Of a stretch of 64,000 nt of DNA, positions 24,901-37,372 are shown piece by piece. The stretch spans positions 9,238,001 to 9,302,000 of the forward strand of contig OX485804.1 in assembly GCA_950295325.1 (NCBI GenBank), in the 5' to 3' direction. Numbering within the stretch: the stretch's first letter is position 1; every line of letters begins with the position of its first letter. The translations under genes were made by a program, and so were the position numbers. This stretch comes from Polytrichum commune. Its lineage: Eukaryota; Streptophyta; Polytrichopsida; Polytrichales; Polytrichaceae. The notes beneath the pieces are model-generated. The model made no database searches, was not told the DNA's origin, and was given only the letters and a program-made list of their open reading frames with translations.

Positions 24901-27530
24901 TGTCCTGAATTCTAGAATTTATAGAAGCATATGGTTCACATATGGGGTGATATATTCGTTTGGACCTCTTGTGGATTACCACTTCATTATGATTGACCAT
25001 GAACTAAAAGTAGAATTACTATGATTATATGAAGCATGCACCTAGTATGTTTATAAAGCTAGAATAAAAAATATCCATACATTCTATATATGTTGTAACT
25101 CCTACGCACAATTAATATCTTTTTGTGCACTCGTGCGGTTCCGTATGCGCCACATTGAGTGCACCCCCGAAGTAATGAGGTCATGTCAATCACCGGTGAA
25201 TGCATTATTTGTAACATCATGTGGTCAACATAAAGTCGGACATGTCAGAAAATTTACTAATGAGTAAAGCTAGCTATCCATCAACACTGCTTTATTTAAT
25301 GTTGATGATTTTTTATTTGATTTCTTACTTTTGGTAATACCTTAGCATAATCTAGGAATTTTATTTTAATTTTATAATATATTCTTAATCAATATTTTTT
25401 TTAATTTGCAAAAATATAATTGTGAAGGAGGCAAGTGTACCATTTTAAAACTTCCACTTCGAGCTACAAGTATTGGTCTTTATAATGTATATTTCACATT
25501 CATTTTGTAACTTATTAAAAATCTAAAAATCCATCATTACCCGAATTACATTACTAAAGCCGACATGCATTGGTGTTTTGTCAAGAATTAAAGATGAATG
25601 TGAGCTCATTGTGTGGGTGATTACATTTTGAAACAACGTTGATCATACAACATAAATTTTTAATTAAAGAAATAAGGTTAAAGGAATGTTTGTGTGTGCA
25701 TTGTGTTACAATTAACATAAAACCATGTGTTCCCAAATACAAGTGTCAAAACGTTTGTGTTGGGATAAACTTGGTTGCGAGAGTACACGAAAAAAATAAG
25801 AAAATGGACTTTCAATATCAAACAATGGCATGGAAGGAATGTTTCATAGCTTGGACCACGAACTAACTGATTTATTTATTAGTTAATTATTTTTCTTTCG
25901 TAACTATAGTTGTTCACGATTTGACTTGCCAAAAAATATAGTTAACTATAGTTGTTCTTATTTTGGTCTATTACAAAATCTAGTTAACTATAGTTATATT
26001 TAGTTGATTAAAGTTGAGCACAGACTACAGTTTAACACCATGATAGATCAAAGATTATTTATTTTATCTTTTCTTTTTATTCAAAATTTTAAATTTGGGA
26101 CTTGTTTCTATTTGTGACTCGGATTCAATCAACACTCAATGAGCACGGCCTTATTATTTGTAAGTAACGTAGAGTACAATGGGTTCAATTGTTGCAAGGA
26201 ACGGTGGAGACTATTTATTTGTTGGGATGGGCCGGCATAGGTGGCAAACATTGATTCTTACATAATATCTCTTAAACAAATTATTGTAATATTTTTAATT
26301 TATTTGTTAGAATACATAAAAGAACTTGCTTGCTAGCTCCTTATGAATATTGGGACTCTCAAGTTATAATTGGTCCTAAATCTGGTCTTAAATTTTTATA
26401 GTTAACTAAATTTGTTCGTCAAATTAGTTAATTTTTTTTTCTAGTGACCTATTATTGTTCTTTAAATTATATTGAAAATAATTAACTATAATTATTTTTG
26501 CAATTGTCCAAGGTCTAGAATGTTTGCTGCTCAAATTAAATTTTCGTTACACTACCATTTTTTTTTTGATCAATTTTTTTTGGTACAAATGTTTAAGAGG
26601 GGATGTGTGCAATTTGGCTTTTGAAGGTGGAATGATGAATTTTGCGAGCTAAAAACATGGTCATAGTTTAAATCGGATAAAAAACCAATGTTGTGTAGAG
26701 AAGTATGCTAAGAAAAAACATAGAGTTTCTAGCTGCAACTAGCATAAGCCAATGATGGGAGTAATCAAAACTTTGGAAGAAAACATGGGCAAGAGAAAAT
26801 GAGAGACAAAATACATTGGGAGAGGAAGACATTCCCCTCCCTTTTATATATTCACTCACACTTTATACAAGCATATAGCTAAATTTAGACAAGTCATTAT
26901 CTTTACACAATTTTCTAACTTTGAACAATTAACTCTAGACAACTAGGTGATCACTCCTAACTTTCCCTATTACATTCATTTTTATGAAAACAAACCAAAA
27001 TAATTTTTATTTTTATTTTTATATTATGTAAAAATTTGCCTCATGACACTGATGAACAAAAATTGCATTTCAAAGGCTAAAAGTATTCCCCCCAAAAAAT
27101 TAAAGGTGTGATAGAAGAAAAACTTATGAATTACAAGTTCCATGAGATGAATCTCTGGGCAATTGTATTTATACTATATAATTAGGATAACAAAATTATT
27201 TACTAAAAGTATAGCTAGAAGACTTATAGCTAGATTACTTTAAAATAAAATTTTACAAACCCAAAAAATCCTTCAAATGCAAATATACAAATTTTACAAT
27301 TCTAAATATATTTGATATCATTCATAGAATACGCAACAAATAACTAGTTTATGAAAAATATCACTATTTATTTGGATGTTCAATGCAATTCAATAAATAA
27401 TTTAGTTAAAAATTACATATTTAGTGTAATAATCTAATACTTATATTAATTAAATAATTAAACAATTAAACTATAATGTATAATATAATATATATAATAA
27501 TTTTATATCTTATATATAACTTAGGTATTT
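19000..27530. other. AT-rich repeat desert, no recognisable gene
   Basis: No frame here reads as a known protein. Contents are (TA)n at 20975-20998, a (TTTTTC)n tract at 21134-21156, diverged repeats shared with 12.1 and 13.2 kb, and a perfect 22-base palindrome at 22578-22599. An AT-rich zone at 25900-26500 has GTTAACTATAGTT motifs recurring. From about 24.3 kb onward the sequence is very AT-rich, with no sign of exons on either strand. Confidence 0.6.
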
Positions 27531-27534
27531 GATA

Positions 27535-28940
27535 TATATATATATATATATAAAAAGAAGATAAAGAAGATGCAGAAGATAAAGAAGAGTGGCAAGCTCG
27601 GGAATATTCCGCTTTCACCCTTCTCTGTAATTCTGTTGAGAGACGTGTCCTCACTCCACTTCTTCAGTGTACCACATCCCATGAGATATGGACCACTCTC
27701 TTGTCTTTCTACGAGCACAAATCTAGTGCTGACATTCACGAACTCCAGAGACGATTCTTTACTGCTAAGATACAACCGGAACAGTCACTGGCTGACTACA
27801 TCGGTGACCTTCAGCTAATTCTCAGTGAGCTCACAGACATTAGGGATGAAACCTTCAATGAAGATTCTCTTATCTCCAAGTTAACAAGTACTCTTCCAGA
27901 AGGCTATGACGCTTTTCTCACTGCTTGGGATAGTACACCGATTGATGATCGCACATTCGCGAATCTGCAGCTTCGTCTCTACAAAGAAGAAGCCCGGCTG
28001 AAACGCCGCATTCATGCTGAAGTCACTTCTGAAACTACAGCCTATTACTCTCAAAAGTCCTTCTCTGGCGTCAATACAACTCATCCCAATCACACTGCTC
28101 CTCATATGCGTCTTCATAGCAGTGGGAGCTCTAGCCAACACGGCAGCTCCCGAAATGTTGGCCGTGGATATCAACCCATAGGCTCGCAGTACAATTCCCG
28201 ATTCTCCCATCCTATTGCCAGAACATCTTACGGCGATAGACAGACTCCCTACAATCCTTCTGTCAATTCTACACTCAATTCTCATCGAGCAATGAAAATT
28301 AAGGCTCTTAAAGCCAGAACTCACTGTAATTGCTGTGGACGCCTAGGCCATTGGTGGCAAGAATGCCCGGATAGAGAACAACGTCCTCTACGAGTTAGTC
28401 TTGCTGAGGCTTTACCGCAATAACCGTCTACTTCCCCCGATGATCTTACCTCTCATCAGTCTACACTAGACATTGACGACGGTTCATATGAACCAAATTT
28501 CACCGACTCTCAATTCTCTGTTGACCCCCAGTTCTATTCTGAGTTGTCTTCCACTCCAGAAACTATCACAAAAGCATATATAACTTCAGACAGTCTTCCT
28601 TCTTTTGATATTCAGAACTCCTGGATAGCAGATAGTGGTGCCAACAAACACATGTCTCACAATTTCCAATGGTTTTCATCATACAAATTACTTCCCTCTA
28701 CAACCTCTTGGCCTATTAATTACTGGCATAGCTAGTCATCAATGTTATGTAGCTGGGACTGGCACTATCAAAGTCCTTGTCCAACTACCCCATAAGGTAG
28801 AAATTGTTCTTCTTTAAAATGTCTTATATGTTTCTGGCCTACAGTGCAATCTGTTTTCAACTACTCTCATGGCCACTAAACACTCTATTCATTTTATAGG
28901 AACACAGACACACTGTCACTTTTATATATATATATATAAG
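27535..28940 (+). mobile_element. Truncated copia copy bounded by (TA)n tracts
   Basis: The coding fragment is bounded abruptly by TATATATA tracts on both sides (27535-27552 and 28924-28938). No LTR, primer-binding site or polypurine tract is visible outside them. It is therefore an internal piece rather than a standard insertion. The fragment may have arisen by insertion into a (TA)n microsatellite or by microsatellite-mediated deletion of the rest. Confidence 0.75.
27554..28920 (+). pseudogene. Ty1-copia retrotransposon gag-protease fragment, decayed
   Basis: An uninterrupted frame from 27554 to the TAA at 28421-28423 reads as a copia-type gag (UBN2-like capsid), including LLQCTTSHEIWTTLLSFYEH and SLADYIGDLQLILSEL. 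It ends in a CCHC zinc knuckle of exact CX2CX4HX4C spacing (CNCCGRLGHWWQEC). After the in-frame TAA the same frame continues into the aspartic protease, WIADSGANKHM, whose DSG holds the catalytic Asp. A frameshift near 28720 moves the protease into the next frame, and another stop follows at 28815-28817. Integrase, reverse transcriptase and both LTRs are missing. The copy is broken by at least two stops and one frameshift and cannot make a product beyond gag. Confidence 0.9.
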
Positions 28941-30865
28941 GTAGAATTTTGGCTTAGGGATTTGTAGTTCGTTAATGTAGTGTTGGATTATTTTTAGCCG
29001 TTACATCAGCTAGGTGAATTGATTATGATTCTTGTCGATGTCATTAATCTAGGATTACTTGATGTATATAATTGGATTTAATTTGAGTTTAGAGTATCTT
29101 GAATCAAGTGGCTTATTCTGGAATAAAAACTATGTATTTGTGTAATCCCCCTTGTAGGAACTATGAATAACGCTATACACTATGATGTTATTTTTTATTT
29201 AAGAAACGTTTATGACATGTATCAAAATTTTAGGTTTTGATAGTTGACTTTATGACAAAATTATGTTAAAAAATTTAATAATTATTTTGAAGCAACCTCA
29301 ACAATATGATTATAAAACATCAAGTTTTTATGCAATAATTCAAAGTTATAACAATATCATATTTATTAATAGTATATGAATACTTTTAAATGGGTTTTAA
29401 TACATAGAATTAAACGTCTAGTGCTAGTAACTTTATCACTATTATCTCTTTAGGTGCTAAAGAAACCTTGACTTTCAATAATCATATTTTAAAATCACAC
29501 AAAGTTGAGATTCCATGAATTCAAGTGCATTAAGCTTGTTGAAAATTTTAATTGAGCTTGTTTAAATTGTTGGTAATTATTAACTTAGTGGTAAAGTTTA
29601 ATGCACAATTTAAAAATTGTTAGTTTACAATGAATGTTTTTATGTATGATTGCACTATATCTTTTATACACAGTTTTTTCTTGTGTCAAATTTGTCTCAT
29701 GTGAATGTAATATTTTTGCAATTTAAAAAATGTATACTAAGAACATTTGGACATTGAAGTTTTCATTTCAATTATCTACTAACTCCTTTTGACCTTTGAG
29801 AAGTGAGAAGATTACAAGCATGGTCACAAAATTTGAAATAAGTCATTGTGTATATATTTATGATGTGCTCAATTCCATAAGTCTCAGTGGGGTAATGAGT
29901 AAAGCATAGGCAAGAGGAATAAAACCTATTTTAGATTTCAAAATAAAAAGCTTAAAAACACATCATAATCACACATTATTTGGACAATAAGCTTGACAAA
30001 ATTAATTGACACTTGTAGATACTTTAGATTGGTTGGACATTCTAGGCATAATTGAGAGTCCCATTTTGGAACGTTAGATCATTAAGGATTAACTTAGTTG
30101 TCAACCTCCTACGCATAATGTTCTACCCTAGGCGGCTTTGATAAAAATTAGATTACTTCAAAATCTACACATAAGCATTTAAATCTAGATCAAGTCAATT
30201 TGTGGAAATGAATTAAATATTCAGATCTTAGATTCAATACCACCTAGGTGGGAGAGTAGTTGACATGTGTAATTTACTAAGAATGAGCAAGTCAAGTTAT
30301 TTACGAGATATTGATCATTGGGTGGACTCGGTTAGGTAGCATTAAGTTGCGCAACATGGAATGGGTGTCCAATGGCTATTATCTAATATTTGTTAAAAAA
30401 AAAGACTATGCTCATCATTTTATCTTTTAAATTATAGATAATCTTGTTGAACCATATGACAATCTATGAGTGAGGATGAACAGGTGGCTTGACGCAACTT
30501 TGAAAACATTGTTGACAATATGTTGGACCATATGACATTTTCTGAGTGAGGTCAATGAATCAGATGTTCACCTTAAGAAAGTGGGTGCAGGGCATAATCT
30601 CTTCCTGATGGAAATTAGAAGAGTGTGATCTCCGAGGTACTGGTGATGGCTACCAAAAAGTGCCAATGCACAAGCAGAGCGTGGTTGGCTAGCATGGATG
30701 CAGCAAGTGTCTTCCTGCATGCGCTTTTTTTGGAAGGGTGCTTTAGGGGGTCATGAATTTCAAGGGAGTACTTGTTTGCTTGCTTGACTCTATTGGTGGT
30801 CTACTTGGCGGGGAAGTAAGTTCGGTAGATTGGGGGAAGAATTTGCACCTGGAGATTTGGGGAAG
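28940..30865. other. AT-rich interval upstream of the P450 gene
   Basis: Mostly very AT-rich, with no coding signal to about 30550. The last 300 bases become GC-richer and presumably hold the P450 promoter and 5' UTR. I could not pick a convincing TATA box or transcription start. Confidence 0.5.
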
Positions 30866-33800
30866 ATGGCGCTGCCGCTGAATTTGGAGCTGGTGAGCAC
30901 GCTGGGCTCGCATTGCGTGCGGCGGTCGGTGGAGCAGCTGCAGCAAGCGGGAGCGGCATGGCAGCAAGCCGTGCAGCCGCTGCCTCTCGGCTTCCCCCCA
31001 GGACCGGAGGGGGACGTGGCTTTCGAGCTCGCACTGGAGCCTCTCGAATGCCTGGAGTCACTCCAATCTCGCTACGGCGGCCTGGTGGGTTTCAAGCTCG
31101 CGTCTCGGTCTATCGTCCTCGTCAGCTCTCCGTCAGTACTCCTCCATACCCCAATCTGCTTTCTGCATCGCCTTTTGCAAACTCCGGTCGGTGCTGTGAG
31201 ATTGCAGCTTCTTGGAAATGGAATTTGGATGCATTTCCTGCTAACAGGAAGTTGGGAACACAAAGTCATCATCTTGGAACTTACTAAAGCGATGTTGAAC
31301 ACAATGTATATGAGGTTAAGGAAAAACCCAAGGAATGCATAATATGGGAAAGGTGGGAAAGAGAAGAGAATTACAAGGAAGGAATATGAGAGTAGAAGTG
31401 GGAACTTTCTAGAGCTCATTTGAACATAATGTATATGAGGGCAATGTAAGACCCAAGGAATGCATAAAGTAGGAAGGGTGAGCGAGAGATGAAGAGAGAA
31501 TTACAATGAAGGAGTGGAAGGACGTAAGGTTGGGAGGGAGCAATGATGTGTTACCTACTTGTGGTGTTGTTTAAATGAGCAGGGCCTTCGCCAGGGATGT
31601 ATTTGTCACGCAAAGTAGCACCTTCATCAAGGTTAGTCAATCCTGTATTCAACCATTGTCCTTATCTGTTAATCTTCGGATGGTGAGTCCTCCAGGGTAG
31701 ATGATGGCGAAGCTCTTTCGCAATCTGGTCATGAGAGTTTCCAATCCATGGGTAGAGTGGGCTTCAATGTGCAGGGTTTTGGGTTTTGAATGTAGTCGCA
31801 CTGAAACAAGAGATGATGATTAATTGTTGGCAGAAAGGCACGGCATTCTTCCCAGGCAGCAGTCTTGCCGGAAATGGCCTGTTGGTCAGCGATGGTGACA
31901 TTTGGAAACGGCAGCGCCGGCTGTCGAATCCTGCCTTCAGGAAGGCTGCTATCAACACTTATGCAGAGGTGTGTTCCAATTCTAGGGTGTGAAGGTTTCT
32001 TGCATGGAATACAGAGCCGAATTGTATTAAAACACAAATATTCTCAAATATCCATGTGAGAAAAGGTAAATTCCTTATTATATATATCCTAGTGGTATAA
32101 AAGAAGGTAATACGTGTCCCAACACTGGTGCGTTCCTTCTATCACACCATGCAGGAAATTCTTCGGAACTTGAAGGCTTGCAATTGTTGGAGAATTAAGT
32201 GTCGGGATTTGTTGGATGGTGCAAGAGCAGGCAATGGTGGACATCACGAGGAGAATGGTGGGTGAGGATTGGCGAAGAGACGGCGTGCGTGACGTATACG
32301 CGGATTTCAATGAGCTGACAATGGAGATTGTTGCAGCGGCACTTTTCGGGGCATCGGAGGACTCCGAAGACATGATTCGGGTCGGTCCAGCTATTACTCA
32401 AGCATTTCAGTTCTTCACGCGGCGCGCTACCTCCATGTTCATTGGTGTGTGATTCTCACAAGTATGAGCTCACCTTTTTCCTGCTTCAATCCTGGGTCCA
32501 GTCAAAAGCGATTTGCATTGCTCCCTGCACACCGGTAATCTTAAATTCAGATGACACTCTTAAAACATCCAGCATAACATTCTTAAGCCTTATGAGCTCG
32601 TACTCTTCTATTTAGATTCAAGATTCAAGCAATAAATCTCCAAGAATCAGGTCCTCATTCTAAGAATGAATGTATGCCGAGCATACTCAAGTGGCAAGCT
32701 CCTATTAGTCCTCACTCTATTATGAGCCTGTCTTAAGACTAAATGACCATTGGGAAGAGATTATGCGCTCCAACCAAAGTTTCTTATGGTGAACGACACA
32801 AATAAACACAACCACTTCATTCCTCAAGGAATTGTTAGTATAGTCCAACATATTGTTTACGAAGTTCTTTAGCGTTGGAACCGATCTCTTCCCCATGAAA
32901 TAATGACGGTTGGGTGGACCTGGATCGCAGCCACCTGCCACTCGGCCCGGGTCCACCCAATGGCCATCATCTAATACGTAGAGCTTCATATATAGAGTTT
33001 ACATGTGAGAGTAAGCCCTAAAAATGCACAATCTTCTCTTCCACGGCATTGATGCTTGCATCAAAAGCTCCTTTCGATTCTTGGCCCCACGTAACACTCT
33101 TATGAAGCTTAAAACAGTCATCTGAGATCGTTGTTGACATCTTTTGCTTTTTTACCTGCAGTGCCCGAATGGGTGCCAACCTTCGATAACCTTCAGTATA
33201 ATGCAGCCGTTACAAGCTTGGACAAAGTTGTCTACAGCCTGATTGGCAACAGACGAAATCAACTGGCTGCCTCATCAGGTCCTAGAAGGAAAGATCTTCT
33301 CACAAGGCTCTTACAGGTATGCCATTGCTGTCATCAATACAAGTAATGGATCCGTTCCTGTGAGTGCTCACACAGGGATGAATTCTTGGCGGCTGGACTT
33401 CTTTTGAGCAAGAGTACCCCTGCGTTGAGCAGTATTATTTTCATACTTATTTATAAATACTGGTGCTCAATTTATATAGGTACATAAGCCTTCTGAATGT
33501 AAAACAGCTCTATTTTATTTTATTTAAAAAAAAATTAACCATCTCATTGAGTACTTTCAAACGTCCTTCTTTGCATTTTGATTAGGATATCTTGCTTGGT
33601 AACATATAGAGAAAAGTAATTTAGTGAATGAGAATACCTCCTTACTTTGTTTGCATGTGATTTAGAGATTTTGGAAGTGCACTTCTCGAGGATGGATTGT
33701 GAGAACACAAAATTCTAAGGTACCTCTGTCACTGGCGTTTTCAGGCAACAGATGAAGATGGATCAGGAATGGACGATCAATCCTTACGCGATGAGCTAAT

Positions 33801-35222
33801 GACTCTCCTTGTTGCGGTGCATATTCTTCTTCACCTCTTTTCTTGCCTGATGACTCAATCACGTCAAATCACAAATCAGACTGCTCAATCTTTCATACTC
33901 TCAAATCTCTCGGATGTTGAGGGGAAGGCAAAATTCTTGCTACGTATGGGTCACTGATTATGTTAATAATATGACCTCAGGCCTCGCAACCCATGTACAC
34001 TTATGTTGGTAATTTGTTGACAAGGACATACTAAGTTTCATGAATTTAACAAAATAAGTTGAAATTGGCAGGGGCAAGAGACATCAGCCATCCTATTAAC
34101 ATGGGCTCTTCTCATGTTAGCTTGTCACCCGCACACACAGGAGATACTCTTGCAAGAGGTTAACGAAGTGCTCGGTGGCCGACAGCCAACACAGTCAGAT
34201 GTTCCCAAGCTCAGGTTAGCATGTTTGCTATGCACATTACAAGATTGCAATTAAAATGTTGTAATTGGTGCATGCTCAAGACTAGATTAGGTCTTACGGA
34301 GCTGGGTTTGATTTTGCCACAGGTACTTGGAAGCGGTGATTTGGGAGACGCTGAGGTTGATGCCTCCAGCGTACATTGTGGGCCGATGCGCTTGCCAAAA
34401 TACACAATTAGGACAATACAATATTCCTGAGGGCACAACTGTGTTGGTGAGCCCGTATCTACTTCATCGAGATCCAGCCCACTGGCCTAGGTACACATGC
34501 ACATAAAAAACTTAGAATTAGCATCACTAACAAGTGTGATTACTTCTTTCTTGTTTTTCACAAGCTTCAAGAGGAGGCTACGAGTGATCCTTCCAGCTTT
34601 GAAAGGCTTCCTTGCATCACCTGTGTCATAGGCTAGTTAGTAACAAAATCTTTCAGCGTTGGCATACCTTGTTGGCAGAGCGTCAGAGTTTGATCCATCA
34701 AGATGGCTCCCTGGCGGGGATGCAAAGGAGCACATGGAGAATGACAGCTTCTGGCCATTTGGGGGTGGCCCCCGAAACTGCATCGGCATGGGATTTGCAA
34801 TGCTAGAAGTCTCATTGGTGCGTTAAGTCACCTAACTATTGTTGGACCTCCATGAGACTAATGTTGTGGTAAATTAGTCAGTACATTTTGCATCAAATAG
34901 AACTTGCTTCTTCAGTGCAGTGCACATTGCTGATCTTAGTTGGGAATTTGTACAAGTTCGACAGTAATATTGGGGAGTTAGTTTTCTTTGAGCCTCAAAT
35001 TATGACCTCACGCTCTGTACCTGCAAGGCCTTACAGGTTCTAGCTACAATCATGCAACAATTCCGAGTTTCATTACCTGTGGGTGGAGCTATGCCATCGC
35101 CAAAGGCCATGATCACACTGCGACCTGAAAATAGAGTCAACTTGAGGCTGACTTCGAGAAAGCAATACAGGACCTCCAAGACGCTCACTGAATCGCATCT
35201 ACATCTTACCCAGATTAGTTAA
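30866..35222 (+). CDS. Cytochrome P450, CYP97-clan-like (10 exons)
   Basis: A haem-thiolate monooxygenase. Coding exons: 30866-31135, 31583-31631, 31834-31968, 32231-32444, 33162-33316, 33745-33816, 34072-34214, 34323-34490, 34679-34817 and 35028-35222 (TAA), about 512 residues. Visible motifs are the proline-rich hinge FPPGPEG (~residue 53); WKRQRR of helix C; the oxygen-binding I-helix AGQET spanning exons 6/7 (~298); ETLR of helix K (~354); FDPSRW; and the haem loop FGGGPRNCIG with the Cys ligand at ~436. The WKRQRRLSNPAF, VYADFNEL and VPEWVPT segments resemble the CYP97 clan (CYP97 carotenoid hydroxylases and the related CYP746). The exact family and substrate are not decidable here. The ATG at 30866 is the first in the GC-rich exon. 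No clear membrane anchor or transit peptide is seen. Nine junctions are in phase, but exon 1/exon 2 is one base out with canonical GT-AG sites. The gene converges on proline dehydrogenase. Confidence 0.88.
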
Positions 35223-37372
35223 TGCTCTGGTCCATCTAGATGTCATCTTGTATAGGTTATAAAATTCAAAGAGCCATAGTTCAGTATTTCAATCCCGCAG
35301 ATGGGTGCTCTTGCAAAGAAATGTTGTTAGGATGCATGGAACAATATGTTCCAAGAGAAGGTTCCAATCTAAGAATCCAAGAAAAGGTAGTCACTATATT
35401 TATTAGACACAAGCAAACAAATTTCTCATGGCAAATTCAGATAGTCCTAATTGAGGAGATGATGAAAATGCCGGAGCTTGTTCCTTAACCTCTAATGGCT
35501 TAAGCATTTTTCACATAACAATACATATTGTTCGTTTTCTATAAATAGAAGGTTGCAAGGTTAGAAAGCAAAAACATTGGGTCACAAAATTGCTGATACT
35601 GATTCATGGATTGCATTGATACGGTGGTTATTTAGAACACCCTCTTGAAGGAGAAACTAAGGACCAAGTCAAAAATCACCTGCCCAATATTTTGAAATGT
35701 GACACCTACTTCTGCTGCTTACTATCATGACTTATGGATGGCAAACTGGTGTCAGCACATTCCATTTTTAACAATGGGTCAAAAATGTCCTACTGAATAA
35801 GGAAGAATTTCCAGGTTTGGAGAATAACCAGTAAGAGCTGATGATGAGGCTTCCACTTCAAGCACTACTGCATCCATTTTCTCTGGAATTATAGAAATGG
35901 AGAAGACTTTTCATGAGCCGTAGGAACAAATTCCATAGGTTTTGCACCCATTGGGGTATGATTGATTACAACAGATTACAACAGCTAGAATTCTAGGATT
36001 GGGAACAGAGCATGTAGATGATGCAAAGTGCATCTTACCAGAATACAGAATCGAGTCGTCCTCATCTTATTGGCTTCAATTTGATGAAGGTTTTATCATC
36101 TATATTGTTGGAAGCATCAAATTTGTGCTTTATATAAGTTGTATGTAGGATGAAGCGTTGGGCATGTACCCTGAATGGTATCTGCACACTACTCCAGGGC
36201 ACTTGGACTTGGTCATCTATTTCTCACAGATCACAAACCACCCAGCAGTCCAACACTTCACCTTCTCGCATACAGCTGATGACAGACATTGGCTGAAAAT
36301 CTCTTCCATGTGATGAGATGAAGACATGTAACCTTCAATTCAACTTGGCCAAAGTTTCATCCTTCTAGACACGGCCGATCAATGCTTACACACAGATTGT
36401 CAAATTAGAATAACGAAGCAGAGGACCTCTACAATATGTAGTGCATATAGGCAATAAAGGGGCACAACAAAATGATCTGAAGCCAGCAAGGATGCCTTCA
36501 TCATGCTTATGACCTTAGACACAAAGTGTATTTCTGCCTTTCATATGTCACTTCAAGTATTTCAAGAGAAGTTGACACAACAACAAGCACATTCAACACA
36601 CACAAGATGCAAAAAGTTATGGTGGGGGCAACAATGAACCGATTGCTTCAACCTAGAAGGAGGAAGTGTAAAGTTACAAAAGTTAATGTATGGCTCACCA
36701 TGAGTTCAATTGTGATCACATTCCAAGACGTTGCTGCAGCCGCCTTCTTAGCTCCACCCTGATCATCATGACCATCACATAATCACAAATTAAAGTTCCC
36801 AAATGATACCCGTAAACATAAACAGCTGCAAACAGTCTTTGCACTGACCGAACAAGACAAACGAAATGATGTCCCAGGGTTGCTTTATGTGAAGAAACGT
36901 ATCCCACCTCCAATATTTGTACTTTAAGCATGAACAAATCAAACGGGGAAACAGGTTGTTGTTGCTATGAAATCCATCTGAAGTTGCAATTAATCTTCTA
37001 TTCAAATCATGAAAACTGATTGATTTTATTGGGTGCTTTTTATGAGAATAATGTAGGGTCTGATCAAAATTTGTATAATCGTTTCAACTGTACATTCATG
37101 CACTTTCACCTCCTACCAATTTCAATGTGATAGTAACTATCAGAGAATGATACAGGGATGTATTGCAAACCACGGCAAATTATGAAAGCCTAAGCTAACC
37201 TCTCCAAGAATATCATTTTAGATTCCATTCCACCCAACTGGATCTGCTTTCATCCGAAAGTTTAATAAACCAACTTTCTGAGCACAGATGTTTTTCAAGA
37301 AACTTATCATTTCTTTTTACGCACAAGCCCACAACCATCATTATCATGTACATAATTTCTCCTCCACAACCT
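35223..37372. other. 3' intergenic region between convergent genes
   Basis: Holds the 3' ends of the P450 gene (plus) and of proline dehydrogenase (minus). Small open frames (for example 36526-36762) have no recognisable protein features. Composition is intermediate, less AT-rich than the repeat deserts, consistent with untranslated sequence. No canonical poly(A) signal could be assigned with confidence. Confidence 0.5.

Noticed and set aside
30913-31287. Ala/Arg-rich frame overlapping P450 exon 1
   Set aside because: It is a shadow of exon 1 in another frame; the P450 hinge motif and conserved strand read in the frame starting at 30866.
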